Assembly: GCA_010672165.1 (NCBI GenBank)
Contig: JAAHHN010000004.1
Span: 62,001 to 126,000, forward strand
Source: Spirulina sp. SIO3F2
Lineage (GTDB): Bacteria > Cyanobacteriota > Cyanobacteriia > Cyanobacteriales > Spirulinaceae
DNA: 64,000 nt
Direction of reading: 5' to 3'
The translations under genes were made by a program, and so were the position numbers. The notes beneath the pieces are model-generated. The model saw nothing but the letters and a program-made list of their open reading frames with translations. It was not told the DNA's origin and did not search any database. Each line of letters begins with the position of its first letter. Position 1 is the first letter of the stretch. Shown in pieces: positions 8,325 through 17,632 of this stretch.

Positions 8325-9779
8325 ATGCCTCAAAAGCCTAAACTTCCATCACATACTGTTTTTGTGTCAGGAAGTTTTAATATACTTCATCCTGGTCATT
8401 TGAGACTATTTCGCTTTGCCAAAGAGTGTGGAGATTGGCTTATTGTTGGCGTTTACTCTGATCGAATTGCTGCTAACGCAGCTCATATACCTGAACACTT
8501 GAGATTGGAAGGAGTCAGAAGCAATAGCTGGGTAGATGAAGCATTCCTGTTAGATGAACCTATAACTGACGTTGTTTCCAGACTGAAGCCTGATGTAGTT
8601 GTCAAGGGTAAAGAACACGAAGTGCTTTCAAATCCGGAGCAAACAGTTTTGGCAGAATATGGTGGAAAATTGTTGTTTAGCTCGGGTGAAGCTACGTTCT
8701 CATCTCTAGATCTACTTAAGAAAGAATTTTACGAATCAAGATTAAGCTCAATATCCTTACCTTATGAATATTTAGAGAGGCATAGAATTCGAATACAAGA
8801 TCTTAAAACTACACTACAGAGCTTTAGTAATTTAAGAGTTTGTGTTCTCGGTGATCTAATTATTGACGAATATATTACCTGTGATCCCTTGGGCTTATCT
8901 CGTGAAGATCCCACAGTTGTTGTAACACCCATTGACTCAACTCAATTTGTTGGCGGAGCTGGTATTGTTGCAGCTCATGCATCAGGATTAGGCGCTACAG
9001 TTAAGTTTTGCTCTGTTGCAGGCCAAGACTCAACAAGAGATTTCGCTGAGAAGCAATTAGTGGGTTATGGTGTTCAGTCCGTTATTCTAACGGATCAAAG
9101 TCGCCCTACCACGCTCAAACAACGTTTTCGTTGCAAGGGAAAGACTCTACTGAGAGTTAGCCATTTACATCAAGATGGGATCGACGTTAAACTTCAAGAC
9201 CAATTGTTTTGTGAGATTAATCAAATCATCCAAAATATAGATTTGTTAATATTTTCTGATTTTAATTATGGATGTTTACCACAAAAAATGATTGAGCGAA
9301 TCATCTCTACTGCTAAAAAGCAAGGCATTATGATAGTCGCTGACAGCCAATCCTCTTCACAAATCGGTAATATAAGCCGCTTCAAAGGTATGCATCTATT
9401 AACTCCAACTGAACACGAAGCTCGGCTTGCAACAGTAGATACTTCATCTGGATTAGTTGTTTTAGCAGAGCAGCTCAGACAACAATCCAAGGCTCGCAAT
9501 ATTTTGCTGAAATTGGGAGAAGAAGGTTTACTGGTTCATGCAGAAACCGAGAGTAAAAATGATTGGTTGACTGATCGGATTAGCGCCCTGAACTCTTCAC
9601 CAAAAGATGTTGCAGGTGCAGGTGATTCCCTACTTATCGCTAGCTCACTAACCCTCGCCAGTGGTGGGAGAATTTGGGAGGCTGCTTGCATGGGATCATT
9701 GGCAGCTGCCATTCAAGTTAGCCGTTTGGGGAATGTACCTATACAAGCAGAAGAAGTTTTTCAGGAGTTAGCTCATTAG
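8325..9779 (+). CDS. Bifunctional sugar nucleotidyltransferase/PfkB kinase, HldE-like with reversed domain order
   Basis: Residues 10-140 form a cytidylyltransferase-fold domain with the motif SGSFNILHPGH (HxGH), followed by VVKGKEHE as in HldE domain II. Residues about 165-484 form a ribokinase/PfkB domain that closely resembles HldE domain I: GDLIIDEYI, then FVGGAGIVAAHASGLGA, and the catalytic GAGD near 431-434. In Escherichia coli HldE the kinase comes first and the nucleotidyltransferase second; here the order is inverted. The expected chemistry is phosphorylation of a sugar phosphate at C1 followed by nucleotide transfer. Start ATG 8325 is preferred over TTG 8322. Whether the substrate is a heptose is not shown by sequence alone. 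Confidence 0.8.
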   Translation: MPQKPKLPSHTVFVSGSFNILHPGHLRLFRFAKECGDWLIVGVYSDRIAANAAHIPEHLRLEGVRSNSWVDEAFLLDEPITDVVSRLKPDVVVKGKEHEVLSNPEQTVLAEYGGKLLFSSGEATFSSLDLLKKEFYESRLSSISLPYEYLERHRIRIQDLKTTLQSFSNLRVCVLGDLIIDEYITCDPLGLSREDPTVVVTPIDSTQFVGGAGIVAAHASGLGATVKFCSVAGQDSTRDFAEKQLVGYGVQSVILTDQSRPTTLKQRFRCKGKTLLRVSHLHQDGIDVKLQDQLFCEINQIIQNIDLLIFSDFNYGCLPQKMIERIISTAKKQGIMIVADSQSSSQIGNISRFKGMHLLTPTEHEARLATVDTSSGLVVLAEQLRQQSKARNILLKLGEEGLLVHAETESKNDWLTDRISALNSSPKDVAGAGDSLLIASSLTLASGGRIWEAACMGSLAAAIQVSRLGNVPIQAEEVFQELAH

Positions 9780-9904
9780 TTTAGCTGCCAACATTCCTGT
9801 ATATTACATAATTTTAGGTAAAACATCGAGCAGGTTCAAAGTATTCTATACTTTCAGTTTTATACGCATATTCATATAGATTTAAAGTGGGTTTAACGTA
9901 ACTA

Positions 9905-11539
9905 ATGAATATTTTAGGCATCCATGCGGCCTACACTAGTAGATCTCACGATCCATCTGCTTGCTTAATCCAAAATGGAAAGGTAATTGCAGCAATTGAA
10001 GAAGAAAGATTGAATAGGATTAAGACATCTACTTCTCTTTTCCCAGAGAGAGCTATCCGTGCTTGTATTGCTATGGCTAATATCAGTATTCATGAAATTG
10101 ATGTTGTTGTAGCTGATGGTTCAACCTATCCACCACTTAAGGATAAGATTAATCGTTCATTAGTAGATTCTTTTGGTTACTCTCCTCCCATTGAGCTTAC
10201 TCACCATGCTTATGCTCATTGTGCTGGATCGTTTGTCTCCTCTGGCTTTGATGAAGCTTTAGTGGTATCTGTAGATGGAGTTGGTGATCAAGTTGCAACC
10301 TTGATTTGCACAGCTAAGAAGTTGGGTTCTTCAGTAGAATACAAAGAACTATACCGTGGAGATATTACAACGTCATTAGGTGTTTACTATAGTGTATTTA
10401 CTAACTATCTTGGATTCAGAAGTATAGAAGGTGAGTATAAAGTCATGGGAATGGCTGCCTACGGTAGTTCTAAGCATGACTTATCTAATCTATTGGAGTT
10501 TAATCCAGCTACTGGTGAATTAGTGTGTAAAAACAACCAGTTTATAGATTTAGAAAATTATACTTCAGTTTTTGAACCTTCCTATAAGGAAAAATTTATT
10601 GAGAGTTTAACTGGTGTTAGACGGCCAGTATATTTTTCTAATGGTTTTCAACAGGAGCACTTTGATCTAGCTGCAAGTGTCCAATTTCAATTCCAGAAAA
10701 CGTATTTAGATCTTATTAGCTATTTTTTGAAAAAAACTGGACTAAAGAAGCTTTGTCTATCTGGTGGATGTTCTTTAAATTGCCTAGCCAACAAAGAGTT
10801 GTTAGGAAAGCCTATAGATGTTTATGTTATGCCAGCAGCATCTGATCGTGGTCTATCAATGGGAGCTGCGATGTATATGGCTAGTCAAACGAGCCAAAGC
10901 GTTTCTCCCGTCCAAAACATGTATCTTGGTCGCTCATTTGAGCCAGCAGAGATTAAGAAAAGTTTGGACATTTGTGGTGTTTCGTATACAGAGTTAAGTG
11001 ATCCAACCATTGGTTGTGCATCTGCAATTGCTGAAGGTAAAGTTGTTGGTTGGTTTCAAGGGCGATCAGAATTTGGACCAAGAGCGTTAGGACATCGGAG
11101 TATTCTTGCTAATCCTCAGGCAGCAGAGATGAAAGATATTTTGAATGCCAAGATCAAGTTTCGTGAAAGCTATCGACCATTCGCTCCAGCGATTCTTGAA
11201 TCAGAACTAAATGATAGTGGTCTAGACAATACTCATCTGCCTTACATGACATTTACTGTCGATGTACCTTCAGACTTGGCGAGAAAAATTCCTGGAGCTG
11301 TCCATTTTGATGGCACTGCGCGAGTTCAGTCGGTTTCTCACGATAATAGCCCACTTTTCGCAGGTCTTTTAGATCAAGTGCAACATCAAAATGGATTTGG
11401 TGCTGTTATTAACACTAGTTTTAATCTGGCTGGTGAACCCATTGTTGACTCTCCACACGACGCAATCCGAACGTTCTATAGCTCTGGTATTGACACATTA
11501 TATTTAGGAAACTTTAAGTTGGAAAAATCGTGTTCTTGA
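9905..11539 (+). CDS. Carbamoyltransferase, NodU/CmcH family
   Basis: This is a full-length (544-residue) O-carbamoyltransferase that uses carbamoyl phosphate and ATP to carbamoylate a sugar hydroxyl. The N-terminal Kae1-like domain starts MNILGIHAAY and contains HHAYAHCAG and VVSVDGVGD; the C-terminal YrdC-like part contains SEFGPRALGHRSILANP and INTSFNLAGEPIV, all typical. It stands between the kinase-nucleotidyltransferase and a second nucleotidyltransferase, with gaps of 125 and 58 bases. Carbamoylated sugars are known in Nod factors and in some O-antigens. Confidence 0.9.
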   Translation: MNILGIHAAYTSRSHDPSACLIQNGKVIAAIEEERLNRIKTSTSLFPERAIRACIAMANISIHEIDVVVADGSTYPPLKDKINRSLVDSFGYSPPIELTHHAYAHCAGSFVSSGFDEALVVSVDGVGDQVATLICTAKKLGSSVEYKELYRGDITTSLGVYYSVFTNYLGFRSIEGEYKVMGMAAYGSSKHDLSNLLEFNPATGELVCKNNQFIDLENYTSVFEPSYKEKFIESLTGVRRPVYFSNGFQQEHFDLAASVQFQFQKTYLDLISYFLKKTGLKKLCLSGGCSLNCLANKELLGKPIDVYVMPAASDRGLSMGAAMYMASQTSQSVSPVQNMYLGRSFEPAEIKKSLDICGVSYTELSDPTIGCASAIAEGKVVGWFQGRSEFGPRALGHRSILANPQAAEMKDILNAKIKFRESYRPFAPAILESELNDSGLDNTHLPYMTFTVDVPSDLARKIPGAVHFDGTARVQSVSHDNSPLFAGLLDQVQHQNGFGAVINTSFNLAGEPIVDSPHDAIRTFYSSGIDTLYLGNFKLEKSCS

Positions 11540-11597
11540 TTTTGTCATTTAATCATGATGATTGGTCTTTCTTAATCTCTAATTCTTTAGATTTTAT

Positions 11598-12290
11598 ATG
11601 AGAGCTATTTTACTTGCTGCTGGATATGGTACAAGGCTTAGGCCTTTGACTGACTCTATCCCCAAATGTTTGGTTCCTATAAATGGGAAGCCTCTATTAG
11701 AAATATGGCTTGATAGATTAAGTTCAGCAGGCTTTGACTCCTTCTTGATTAATACCCATTATCTTTCTGAGCAGGTAGAAGATTTTGTAAATCATTGTCC
11801 TTACAAGGAACAGATCGAAACCGTCTTCGAATCGATCCTTTTAGGAACAGGTGGAACATTAATTAGAAATCTTGGTTTTTTTCAAAATCATGATGGACTC
11901 TTGGTTCATGCAGACAATTATTGTCTGGCAAACATTAATAATTTTGTGAATGCTCATTTTGAGCGTCCTGCATCGTGCTTAATGACAATGATGAGCTTTC
12001 GCACTGAAACTCCATCGAGTTGTGGCATCCTAGAACTTGATGAGAATTCAGTTGTCATGGAATTTCATGAGAAGGTTAAGTCTCCTCCAGGCAACCTTGC
12101 TAACGGTGCTATTTACATGCTGTCTCCTGAGCTGTTAAGCCTAATTGGAAACGAAATGAGTCTTGCAAAAGATTTTAGCACCGACATTGTTCCTAGATTG
12201 ATGGGTCGTATATTTTCATATGAAACGTCAGATCTATTTCTCGATATTGGCACGCCTGAGTCATACGAAGCAGCAGTAAAGTTGACTTGA
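11598..12290 (+). CDS. Sugar-1-phosphate nucleotidyltransferase (HddC/RmlA-like)
   Basis: This is a 230-residue single-domain NTP transferase. It begins with the signature LLAAGYGTRLRPLTDSIPK, the metal-binding Asp is in LVHADNY, and the chain ends in the LDIGTPESYEAA pattern shared by mannose-, heptose- and glucosamine-1-phosphate guanylyl- or uridylyltransferases. It lacks the C-terminal left-handed beta helix, like HddC. It would activate a sugar of the island; GDP-heptose is one candidate given the GmhA-like and HldE-like proteins nearby. The sequence does not fix the base or the sugar. Confidence 0.8.
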   Translation: MRAILLAAGYGTRLRPLTDSIPKCLVPINGKPLLEIWLDRLSSAGFDSFLINTHYLSEQVEDFVNHCPYKEQIETVFESILLGTGGTLIRNLGFFQNHDGLLVHADNYCLANINNFVNAHFERPASCLMTMMSFRTETPSSCGILELDENSVVMEFHEKVKSPPGNLANGAIYMLSPELLSLIGNEMSLAKDFSTDIVPRLMGRIFSYETSDLFLDIGTPESYEAAVKLT

Positions 12291-12298
12291 TATTCACA

Positions 12299-13525
12299 AT
12301 GTCTCCATTCTACAAGTTGCTTAAGCTAGTGCTCAAATACCTTTACCAATTTGTCTGGGGTTACTTTTTTCTATATGCTATTATTCTGATTAAGCCGATT
12401 CTTTTAGTCAGGATTGGGGAGTTAGAGAGTAGAGCAATCGGCCATTTCTCGTTGTCTGTAGAAATTTATTTGAGTGAGCTGGATCGAGGAATATATGATT
12501 GTAAGAGTCGCCATATAGACTTATTCTTTATTAATAGAAAAAAATGCAATGATGTTCTTGTAAAGAAGTGGAAATCTTTCTTTAGATTTTTGCCTGCGTT
12601 GCTGTTAAAACCTACATTTCTGCTCCTTCTTGAATTTGATTCTCATCGTGAGCACTTAGTCCCTTTCAGACATTGGAAGATTTATAGCCTCGCGAGTGGA
12701 TACTGGCAAAACTGTGATATTCATGATGTTCTTCCCAAAACTCGACCTCATCTTAAATTTACAGAGCAAGAGCATTATGCTGCTTCGCAGCAAGCTTTTT
12801 CTATGGGGATTAGTCCAGGCGATAAATTGATCTGTTTTCATGCTCGTGATCCAAGCTATCGGTCTGGATCAGATGCTCCATTTAGCTTTCGTGATTCCTC
12901 GATAAATTTGCAAGTTCAGGCTATGTTGGAACTTGCAGAGCTTGGATATAAGGTAGTAAGGGTAGGTAAGCGTGTTCTTGAACATTTAGACTGTAACCAC
13001 CCTAATGTTATTGATTACGCTAATACTAATATTCGTTCAGACTTGATGGATCTATACCTTATTTCTCGCTGTTCTTTCATGGTTGGGACTGGTTCGGGTA
13101 TAGATGCTGTTGCATCCGTTTTTCGTATACCTGTAATTTACGTTAATCTTGCAGATTGGGGCTACTTAGATCAGTATTCCGAGTGGCTATGGCCGCTATT
13201 TATCCCGAAAAAATTGTGCTGGAAATCTAGTGGAGCACTCTTGACTTTTAACGAAATATATAAACTTGATTTGCATTGTGCAACTCACGACTCTCTATAT
13301 TCGGAGGCGGGAGTTGACTATTTAAGTAACTCTCCTGTAGAAATAGCAGACTTGGTTTTGGAAGCAGAAGCAAGGTTGTCTGGTGTCTGGTTAGATACAC
13401 AGGAGGACATCATCTTACAAGAAAGATTTAAGCGATCGCTCAAGCCTCGATTTCCTGGAGCTAGAGTTTTATCGTCCCGTATTGGGGCTAAATTCTTGAG
13501 GCAGCATGCATATCTACTTGATTAG
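12299..13525 (+). CDS. Putative glycosyltransferase, TIGR04372 type
   Basis: The roughly 408-residue protein has an N-terminal hydrophobic segment (VWGYFFLYAIILI) that may anchor it to the membrane. The motifs I associate with the TIGR04372 glycosyltransferase-like family are ICFHARDPSYR, then AELGYKVVRVGK and FMVGTGSGIDAVASVF. The fold is probably GT-B-like. A TTG at 12287 overlapping the upstream gene is the longest start; ATG 12299 is preferred. The last 100 bases include a HIP1 site. The donor and acceptor are unknown. Confidence 0.65.
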   Translation: MSPFYKLLKLVLKYLYQFVWGYFFLYAIILIKPILLVRIGELESRAIGHFSLSVEIYLSELDRGIYDCKSRHIDLFFINRKKCNDVLVKKWKSFFRFLPALLLKPTFLLLLEFDSHREHLVPFRHWKIYSLASGYWQNCDIHDVLPKTRPHLKFTEQEHYAASQQAFSMGISPGDKLICFHARDPSYRSGSDAPFSFRDSSINLQVQAMLELAELGYKVVRVGKRVLEHLDCNHPNVIDYANTNIRSDLMDLYLISRCSFMVGTGSGIDAVASVFRIPVIYVNLADWGYLDQYSEWLWPLFIPKKLCWKSSGALLTFNEIYKLDLHCATHDSLYSEAGVDYLSNSPVEIADLVLEAEARLSGVWLDTQEDIILQERFKRSLKPRFPGARVLSSRIGAKFLRQHAYLLD

Positions 13526-13629
13526 TGGCTTTTACCTGCCTGTTGCCTATCCACCACACTCAAAATCTGCAATATTGTGTCTTGTTATGTAGATTGAATT
13601 AATACCTTTGGACGCTTACGTTTAACTTG

Positions 13630-14649
13630 ATGCAATTAGAAAAAAGTTCAAGAGTATTACTGACTGGCGGTACAGGTTCCTTTGGAAAAGAGTTTGTTCG
13701 CAATCTTCTAAGTCGCCATCCTGACATCAGTCGTCTTGTTATCTTTAGCCGAGATGAGCTAAAGCAATTTGAGATGGCTCAGGAGTTTTCCACCCAAGAT
13801 TATCCTGGGTTGCGTTATTTTATTGGTGATATCCGCGATCGCGATCGCCTTCGCCGTGCCTTAAGTCAAATTGATGTGGTAATTCATGCTGCCGCCCTCA
13901 AGCAAGTCCCCGCAGCCGAATATAATCCCATTGAATTTATCCGCACTAATGTCCTCGGTGCTGAGAATCTGATTCAGGCCTGTTTAGATACCCAAGTCAA
14001 GCAAGTTGTTGCGCTCTCAACCGATAAAGCGGCTGCCCCTGTAAACCTTTATGGTGCAACCAAATTATGTAGCGACAAACTTTTTATTGCCGCCAACAAC
14101 ATTGCAGGACGAGACTTAACTTTTAGTGTTGTTCGCTATGGCAATGTGATGGGCTCACGCGGCTCGGTGATTCCGTTCTTTCTCAAAAAACGGCATGAAG
14201 GTGTGCTCCCAATTACTGAACCCCATATGACTCGCTTCAATATCACCCTCCAAGAAGGAGTTGAAATGGTACTTTGGGCACTTAAAAATAGCCTAGGTGG
14301 TGAGATTTTCGTGCCGCATATTCCATCCTATCGGATTACAGATGTCGCTCAGGCCATTGGCCCCGACTGTCAACATCCAATTGTGGGAATTCGGCCGGGA
14401 GAGAAAATTCATGAGGAAATGATCACAGAGTCTGATTCTTACACAACTGTTGATCTTGGCCAATACTTTGCGATTCTACCCACTCAGGGGCGTTACACCA
14501 TTGAGAGCTATTGTGAACAAACGGGGGCTAAGCTTGTACGCCCAGGGTTTAGCTACAACTCAGGTACAAACCCCACGTTTCTCTCCGTGTCAGAGTTGAG
14601 AACGCTGATTCATGAACATGTCGATTCTGATTTTGCAATCAGCTCCTAG
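13630..14649 (+). CDS. pseB: UDP-N-acetylglucosamine 4,6-dehydratase (inverting), PseB
   Basis: This is the first enzyme of CMP-pseudaminic acid synthesis; it converts UDP-GlcNAc to UDP-2-acetamido-2,6-dideoxy-beta-L-arabino-hex-4-ulose. The Rossmann motif TGGTGSFG is near residues 12-19, the catalytic region includes ALSTDKAAAPVNLYGATK (Lys in TDK in place of Tyr, plus YxxxK), and FSRDELKQFEM is characteristic of PseB/FlaA1. The length of 339 is normal. ATG 13630 is preferred over TTG 13627. It opens the compact pse operon; pseC follows after 6 bases. Base composition is clearly richer in G+C than the genes just upstream, with two overlapping HIP1 sites near 13,840. Confidence 0.95.
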   Translation: MQLEKSSRVLLTGGTGSFGKEFVRNLLSRHPDISRLVIFSRDELKQFEMAQEFSTQDYPGLRYFIGDIRDRDRLRRALSQIDVVIHAAALKQVPAAEYNPIEFIRTNVLGAENLIQACLDTQVKQVVALSTDKAAAPVNLYGATKLCSDKLFIAANNIAGRDLTFSVVRYGNVMGSRGSVIPFFLKKRHEGVLPITEPHMTRFNITLQEGVEMVLWALKNSLGGEIFVPHIPSYRITDVAQAIGPDCQHPIVGIRPGEKIHEEMITESDSYTTVDLGQYFAILPTQGRYTIESYCEQTGAKLVRPGFSYNSGTNPTFLSVSELRTLIHEHVDSDFAISS

Positions 14650-14655
14650 AAGCTT

Positions 14656-15822
14656 ATGTCTTTTATTCCCTACGGTCGGCAACAGATTAGCCAAACGGAT
14701 ATTGATGCGGTTGTAGAGATTCTCAAATCAGATTGGCTAACTCAAGGGCCAACGATTAGTCGCTTTGAGCAAGCGATCGCTAACTATTGTGGTGCGCACT
14801 ATGCTGTGGCGGTGAGCAGTGCAACGGCTGCATTGCATATCGCCTGCCTGGCAGCGGGTTTGGGCTCGGGAGATTGGCTGTGGACATCACCCATTACTTT
14901 TGTGGCATCCGCGAACTGTGGCCGCTATTGTGATGCCCAGGTGAATTTTGTGGATATTGACCCACATACCTATAATCTGAGCATCACTGAGCTAGAACAG
15001 CGCCTTAAAACTGCAAAGAATCAGGGCAGTTCACCGAAAATCGTTATTCCAGTTCATTTGGCTGGCCAGTCTTGTGAAATGAAGCGTCTCGCCAGTCTGG
15101 CTGAACAATATGGCTTTACTCTTATTGAAGATGCCTCCCATGCCATTGGTGCCCAGTATCAGGGGCATCCTGTGGGGGGATGTCAGTTTTCAGATATGAC
15201 GGTGTTTAGTTTTCATCCCGTCAAAATTATCACAACGGGCGAGGGGGGGGTTATTACGACGAATAGCCAGGCACTCTATGAAAAGCTAATCCGTTTGCGA
15301 ACTCATGGCATCACACGTAATCCTGACCTGATGCAAGGTGAGTCCCATGGTTCTTGGTATTATCAGCAGTTGGAGTTGGGATTTAATTATCGCATGACAG
15401 ACATTCAAGCTGCTTTGGGCTTGAGTCAACTAACTCGCTTAGATACTTTTGTCCAGAAGCGTCGGCAACTAGCAAATCGATATGATGAGCTTTTAGCCGA
15501 TTTCCCCGTCCTATTACCCTGGCAACATCCAGACACCAACTCAAGTTGGCATCTCTACATCATTCGCCTGCAATTAGACTCGATTTCTCGAACCCATCGC
15601 CAAGTTTTTGAAGCCCTACGCGCATCTGGTATCGGTGTGAATTTACACTATATTCCTGTGTATCGCCAACCCTATTATCAGCGTCAATCTTCTGATGGGG
15701 CCGAGTTTCCAGAAGCTGAGCAGTACTATCAAGAAGCCATCAGTATCCCGTTGCATGCTGGCTTGACAGATGAGGAGCAAATTCGTGTGGTTCAAGCATT
15801 GCAGAATGCCCTTCATCTTTAG
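14656..15822 (+). CDS. pseC: UDP-4-amino-4,6-dideoxy-N-acetyl-beta-L-altrosamine transaminase, PseC
   Basis: This is a PLP-dependent DegT/DnrJ/EryC1-family aminotransferase that transfers an amino group to C4 of the PseB product. The Schiff-base lysine is Lys190 in FSFHPVKIITTGEGG; Asp159 (IEDASHAIGA) should contact the PLP ring nitrogen. The N-terminal FIPYGRQQISQTDI pattern is typical of PseC. It is full length at 388 residues. It lies 6 bases after pseB and 41 bases before pseF. Confidence 0.95.
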   Translation: MSFIPYGRQQISQTDIDAVVEILKSDWLTQGPTISRFEQAIANYCGAHYAVAVSSATAALHIACLAAGLGSGDWLWTSPITFVASANCGRYCDAQVNFVDIDPHTYNLSITELEQRLKTAKNQGSSPKIVIPVHLAGQSCEMKRLASLAEQYGFTLIEDASHAIGAQYQGHPVGGCQFSDMTVFSFHPVKIITTGEGGVITTNSQALYEKLIRLRTHGITRNPDLMQGESHGSWYYQQLELGFNYRMTDIQAALGLSQLTRLDTFVQKRRQLANRYDELLADFPVLLPWQHPDTNSSWHLYIIRLQLDSISRTHRQVFEALRASGIGVNLHYIPVYRQPYYQRQSSDGAEFPEAEQYYQEAISIPLHAGLTDEEQIRVVQALQNALHL

Positions 15823-15863
15823 CTTCGCAAGAGAGTATCAAGACGATTGAGTCCATCAATGGG

Positions 15864-16556
15864 ATGAAAATTGCTGTGATTCCCGCCCGGGGGGGCAGTA
15901 AACGTATCCCTCGCAAAAATATCCGCTCCTTTGCTGGTAAGCCCGCGATCGCCCATGTGATTCAAGTGGCTCTGGATTCTGGGTTATTTGATAACGTTTG
16001 GGTCTCAACCGATGATCTAGAAATTGCCGAAGTAGCCCAGCAATGGGGGGCGACCATTCCCTTTCTGCGCCCTCCAGAACTCGCCGATGATTTCGTGGGA
16101 ATCACGCCCGTCATCGCCCATGCCACTAACTGGGCCAGATCTCAAAATCTCGCCTTAGATGCGGTTTGTTGTATTTATGCAACTGCCATGTTGTGCCAAT
16201 CCCAAGATCTGGTGAAGGGTTGGCAAACTTTAAACACCGGAGATTGGCTTTATTCTTTTTCCGCAACTGAGTTCGCTGCTCCCATTTTCCGCGCATTTCA
16301 GCAGACCGAATCAGGTGGCGTCGAGATGTTTTTCCCTGAGCATTTCACGACTCGTTCTCAAGACCTTCCCATGGCCTTACATGATGCTGGCCAATTCTGT
16401 TGGGGGCGTCCCCATGCTTGGCAAGCCCAAAAACAAATCTTTGCTCCTTGGTCGATTCCGACGCTTATCCCCCGTTGGCGTGTTCAGGATATTGATACGG
16501 AAATAGATTGGCAGCAAGCCGAAAAAATTTGGCGACTCCTTCAGACCCAGTCATGA
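15864..16556 (+). CDS. pseF: Pseudaminic acid cytidylyltransferase, PseF
   Basis: This 230-residue enzyme activates pseudaminic acid with CTP to give CMP-Pse. The N-terminal motif IPARGGSKRIPRKNI (residues 6-20) is the CMP-sialate synthetase signature, and SATEFAAPIFRA together with FCWGRPHAW is PseF-like rather than NeuA-like. Its stop codon overlaps the pseG start (ATGA), so the two are translationally coupled. Confidence 0.93.
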   Translation: MKIAVIPARGGSKRIPRKNIRSFAGKPAIAHVIQVALDSGLFDNVWVSTDDLEIAEVAQQWGATIPFLRPPELADDFVGITPVIAHATNWARSQNLALDAVCCIYATAMLCQSQDLVKGWQTLNTGDWLYSFSATEFAAPIFRAFQQTESGGVEMFFPEHFTTRSQDLPMALHDAGQFCWGRPHAWQAQKQIFAPWSIPTLIPRWRVQDIDTEIDWQQAEKIWRLLQTQS

Positions 16557-17632
16557 AACTGCTGATTCGGGTTGATGGCTCCATAAAAATTGGTTCTGGC
16601 CATGTGATGCGCTGTTTAGCCATAGCTCAAGCGTGGCAAGATAGTCAGGGCAAGCCCATGTTTGTGATGGCACATCCGGCCTCTCCTCTAGAGGAACGTC
16701 TCAAGTTAGAAGACATGGCGGTTATCCACTTAGCCGCAGAGCCAGGAAGCTTAGCAGATGCTCAAGAAACGGCAGCACTCGCGGCTCAATATGAGGCGAG
16801 TTGGGTTGTGGTGGACGGCTATCAGTTTGGGAGCGACTATCAAAAAGCTATCAAGGCGTTTGGTTTACGTCTACTCTTTATAGATGACTACGGGCATGCA
16901 GACCATTATTATGCTGACATTGTCCTCAATCAAAATATTTCTGCTGATGAGCAATGGTATCAACATCGTGAAGCGAATACCCAGCTACTCCTCGGTGCTC
17001 GTTATGCCCTGTTACGGCGAGAATTTTGGCAATGGCGGGATTGGCAACGAACCGTGTCACCCATTGCGAAAAAGGTTTTAGTGACCTTAGGCGGGTCTGA
17101 CCCAGATAATGTGACGCTAAAAGTGATTCAGGCTTTGCAGCTTGTGGAGCAGGAAGAGCTAGAGATAGTCGTTGTTGTGGGAGGAAGTAACCCACATTAT
17201 GCATCTCTCGACATTGCTGCACAGGATTCTCGGTTTCCCATTTGCTTAGAACGGAATGTCACCAATATGCCAGAGTTAATGGTTTGGGCAGATGTGGCAA
17301 TTTCTGCGGGCGGCAGTACCTGCTGGGAACTTGCCTTTATGGGCCTACCCAGCCTACTCATCATCATTGCAGAGAATCAACGGACAATCGTAGAGCAATT
17401 AGCTGCACTAAAATGTGCAATGAATTTAGGCTGGCATGACCTTCTTAACGTGGATAGTTTAACAAGTTCGGTTCAATCTTTATCGCTCACACAATCAGCA
17501 CGATTTGCTATGAAAGCGCTTTTGCAGCAAGCCGTTGATGGCTTAGGGAGCGATCGAGTCGTGACTCATTTGCTAGAGTGCTCTTCGCCGTTAGCGGCTC
17601 AAACCAATCCGCCGCTCAAAGTGCAGCAATGA
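16553..17632 (+). CDS. pseG: UDP-2,4-diacetamido-2,4,6-trideoxy-altropyranose hydrolase, PseG
   Basis: This is a MurG-like GT-B-fold nucleotidase that removes UDP from the amidated 2,4,6-trideoxy-altrose intermediate. The start (KLLIRVDGSIKIGSGHVMRC) is diagnostic, with the catalytic-type His in GSGHVMRC; the C-terminal nucleotide-binding half includes GGSDPDN and SAGGSTCWELAFMG. ATG 16553 is chosen because it gives an ATGA overlap with pseF and the canonical N-terminus; a longer frame begins at 16508. It overlaps the next gene the same way. Length is 359 residues, as expected. Confidence 0.93.
   Translation: MKLLIRVDGSIKIGSGHVMRCLAIAQAWQDSQGKPMFVMAHPASPLEERLKLEDMAVIHLAAEPGSLADAQETAALAAQYEASWVVVDGYQFGSDYQKAIKAFGLRLLFIDDYGHADHYYADIVLNQNISADEQWYQHREANTQLLLGARYALLRREFWQWRDWQRTVSPIAKKVLVTLGGSDPDNVTLKVIQALQLVEQEELEIVVVVGGSNPHYASLDIAAQDSRFPICLERNVTNMPELMVWADVAISAGGSTCWELAFMGLPSLLIIIAENQRTIVEQLAALKCAMNLGWHDLLNVDSLTSSVQSLSLTQSARFAMKALLQQAVDGLGSDRVVTHLLECSSPLAAQTNPPLKVQQ

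Noticed and set aside
16508-16552. Upstream extension of pseG
   Set aside because: The extra 15 residues run inside pseF in another frame; the ATGA overlap at 16,553 gives the standard PseG N-terminus.
17578-17628. Upstream extension of the formyltransferase
   Set aside because: The residues overlap the end of pseG in another frame; the Rossmann start MNVLLLGPE lies at the ATGA overlap at 17,629.
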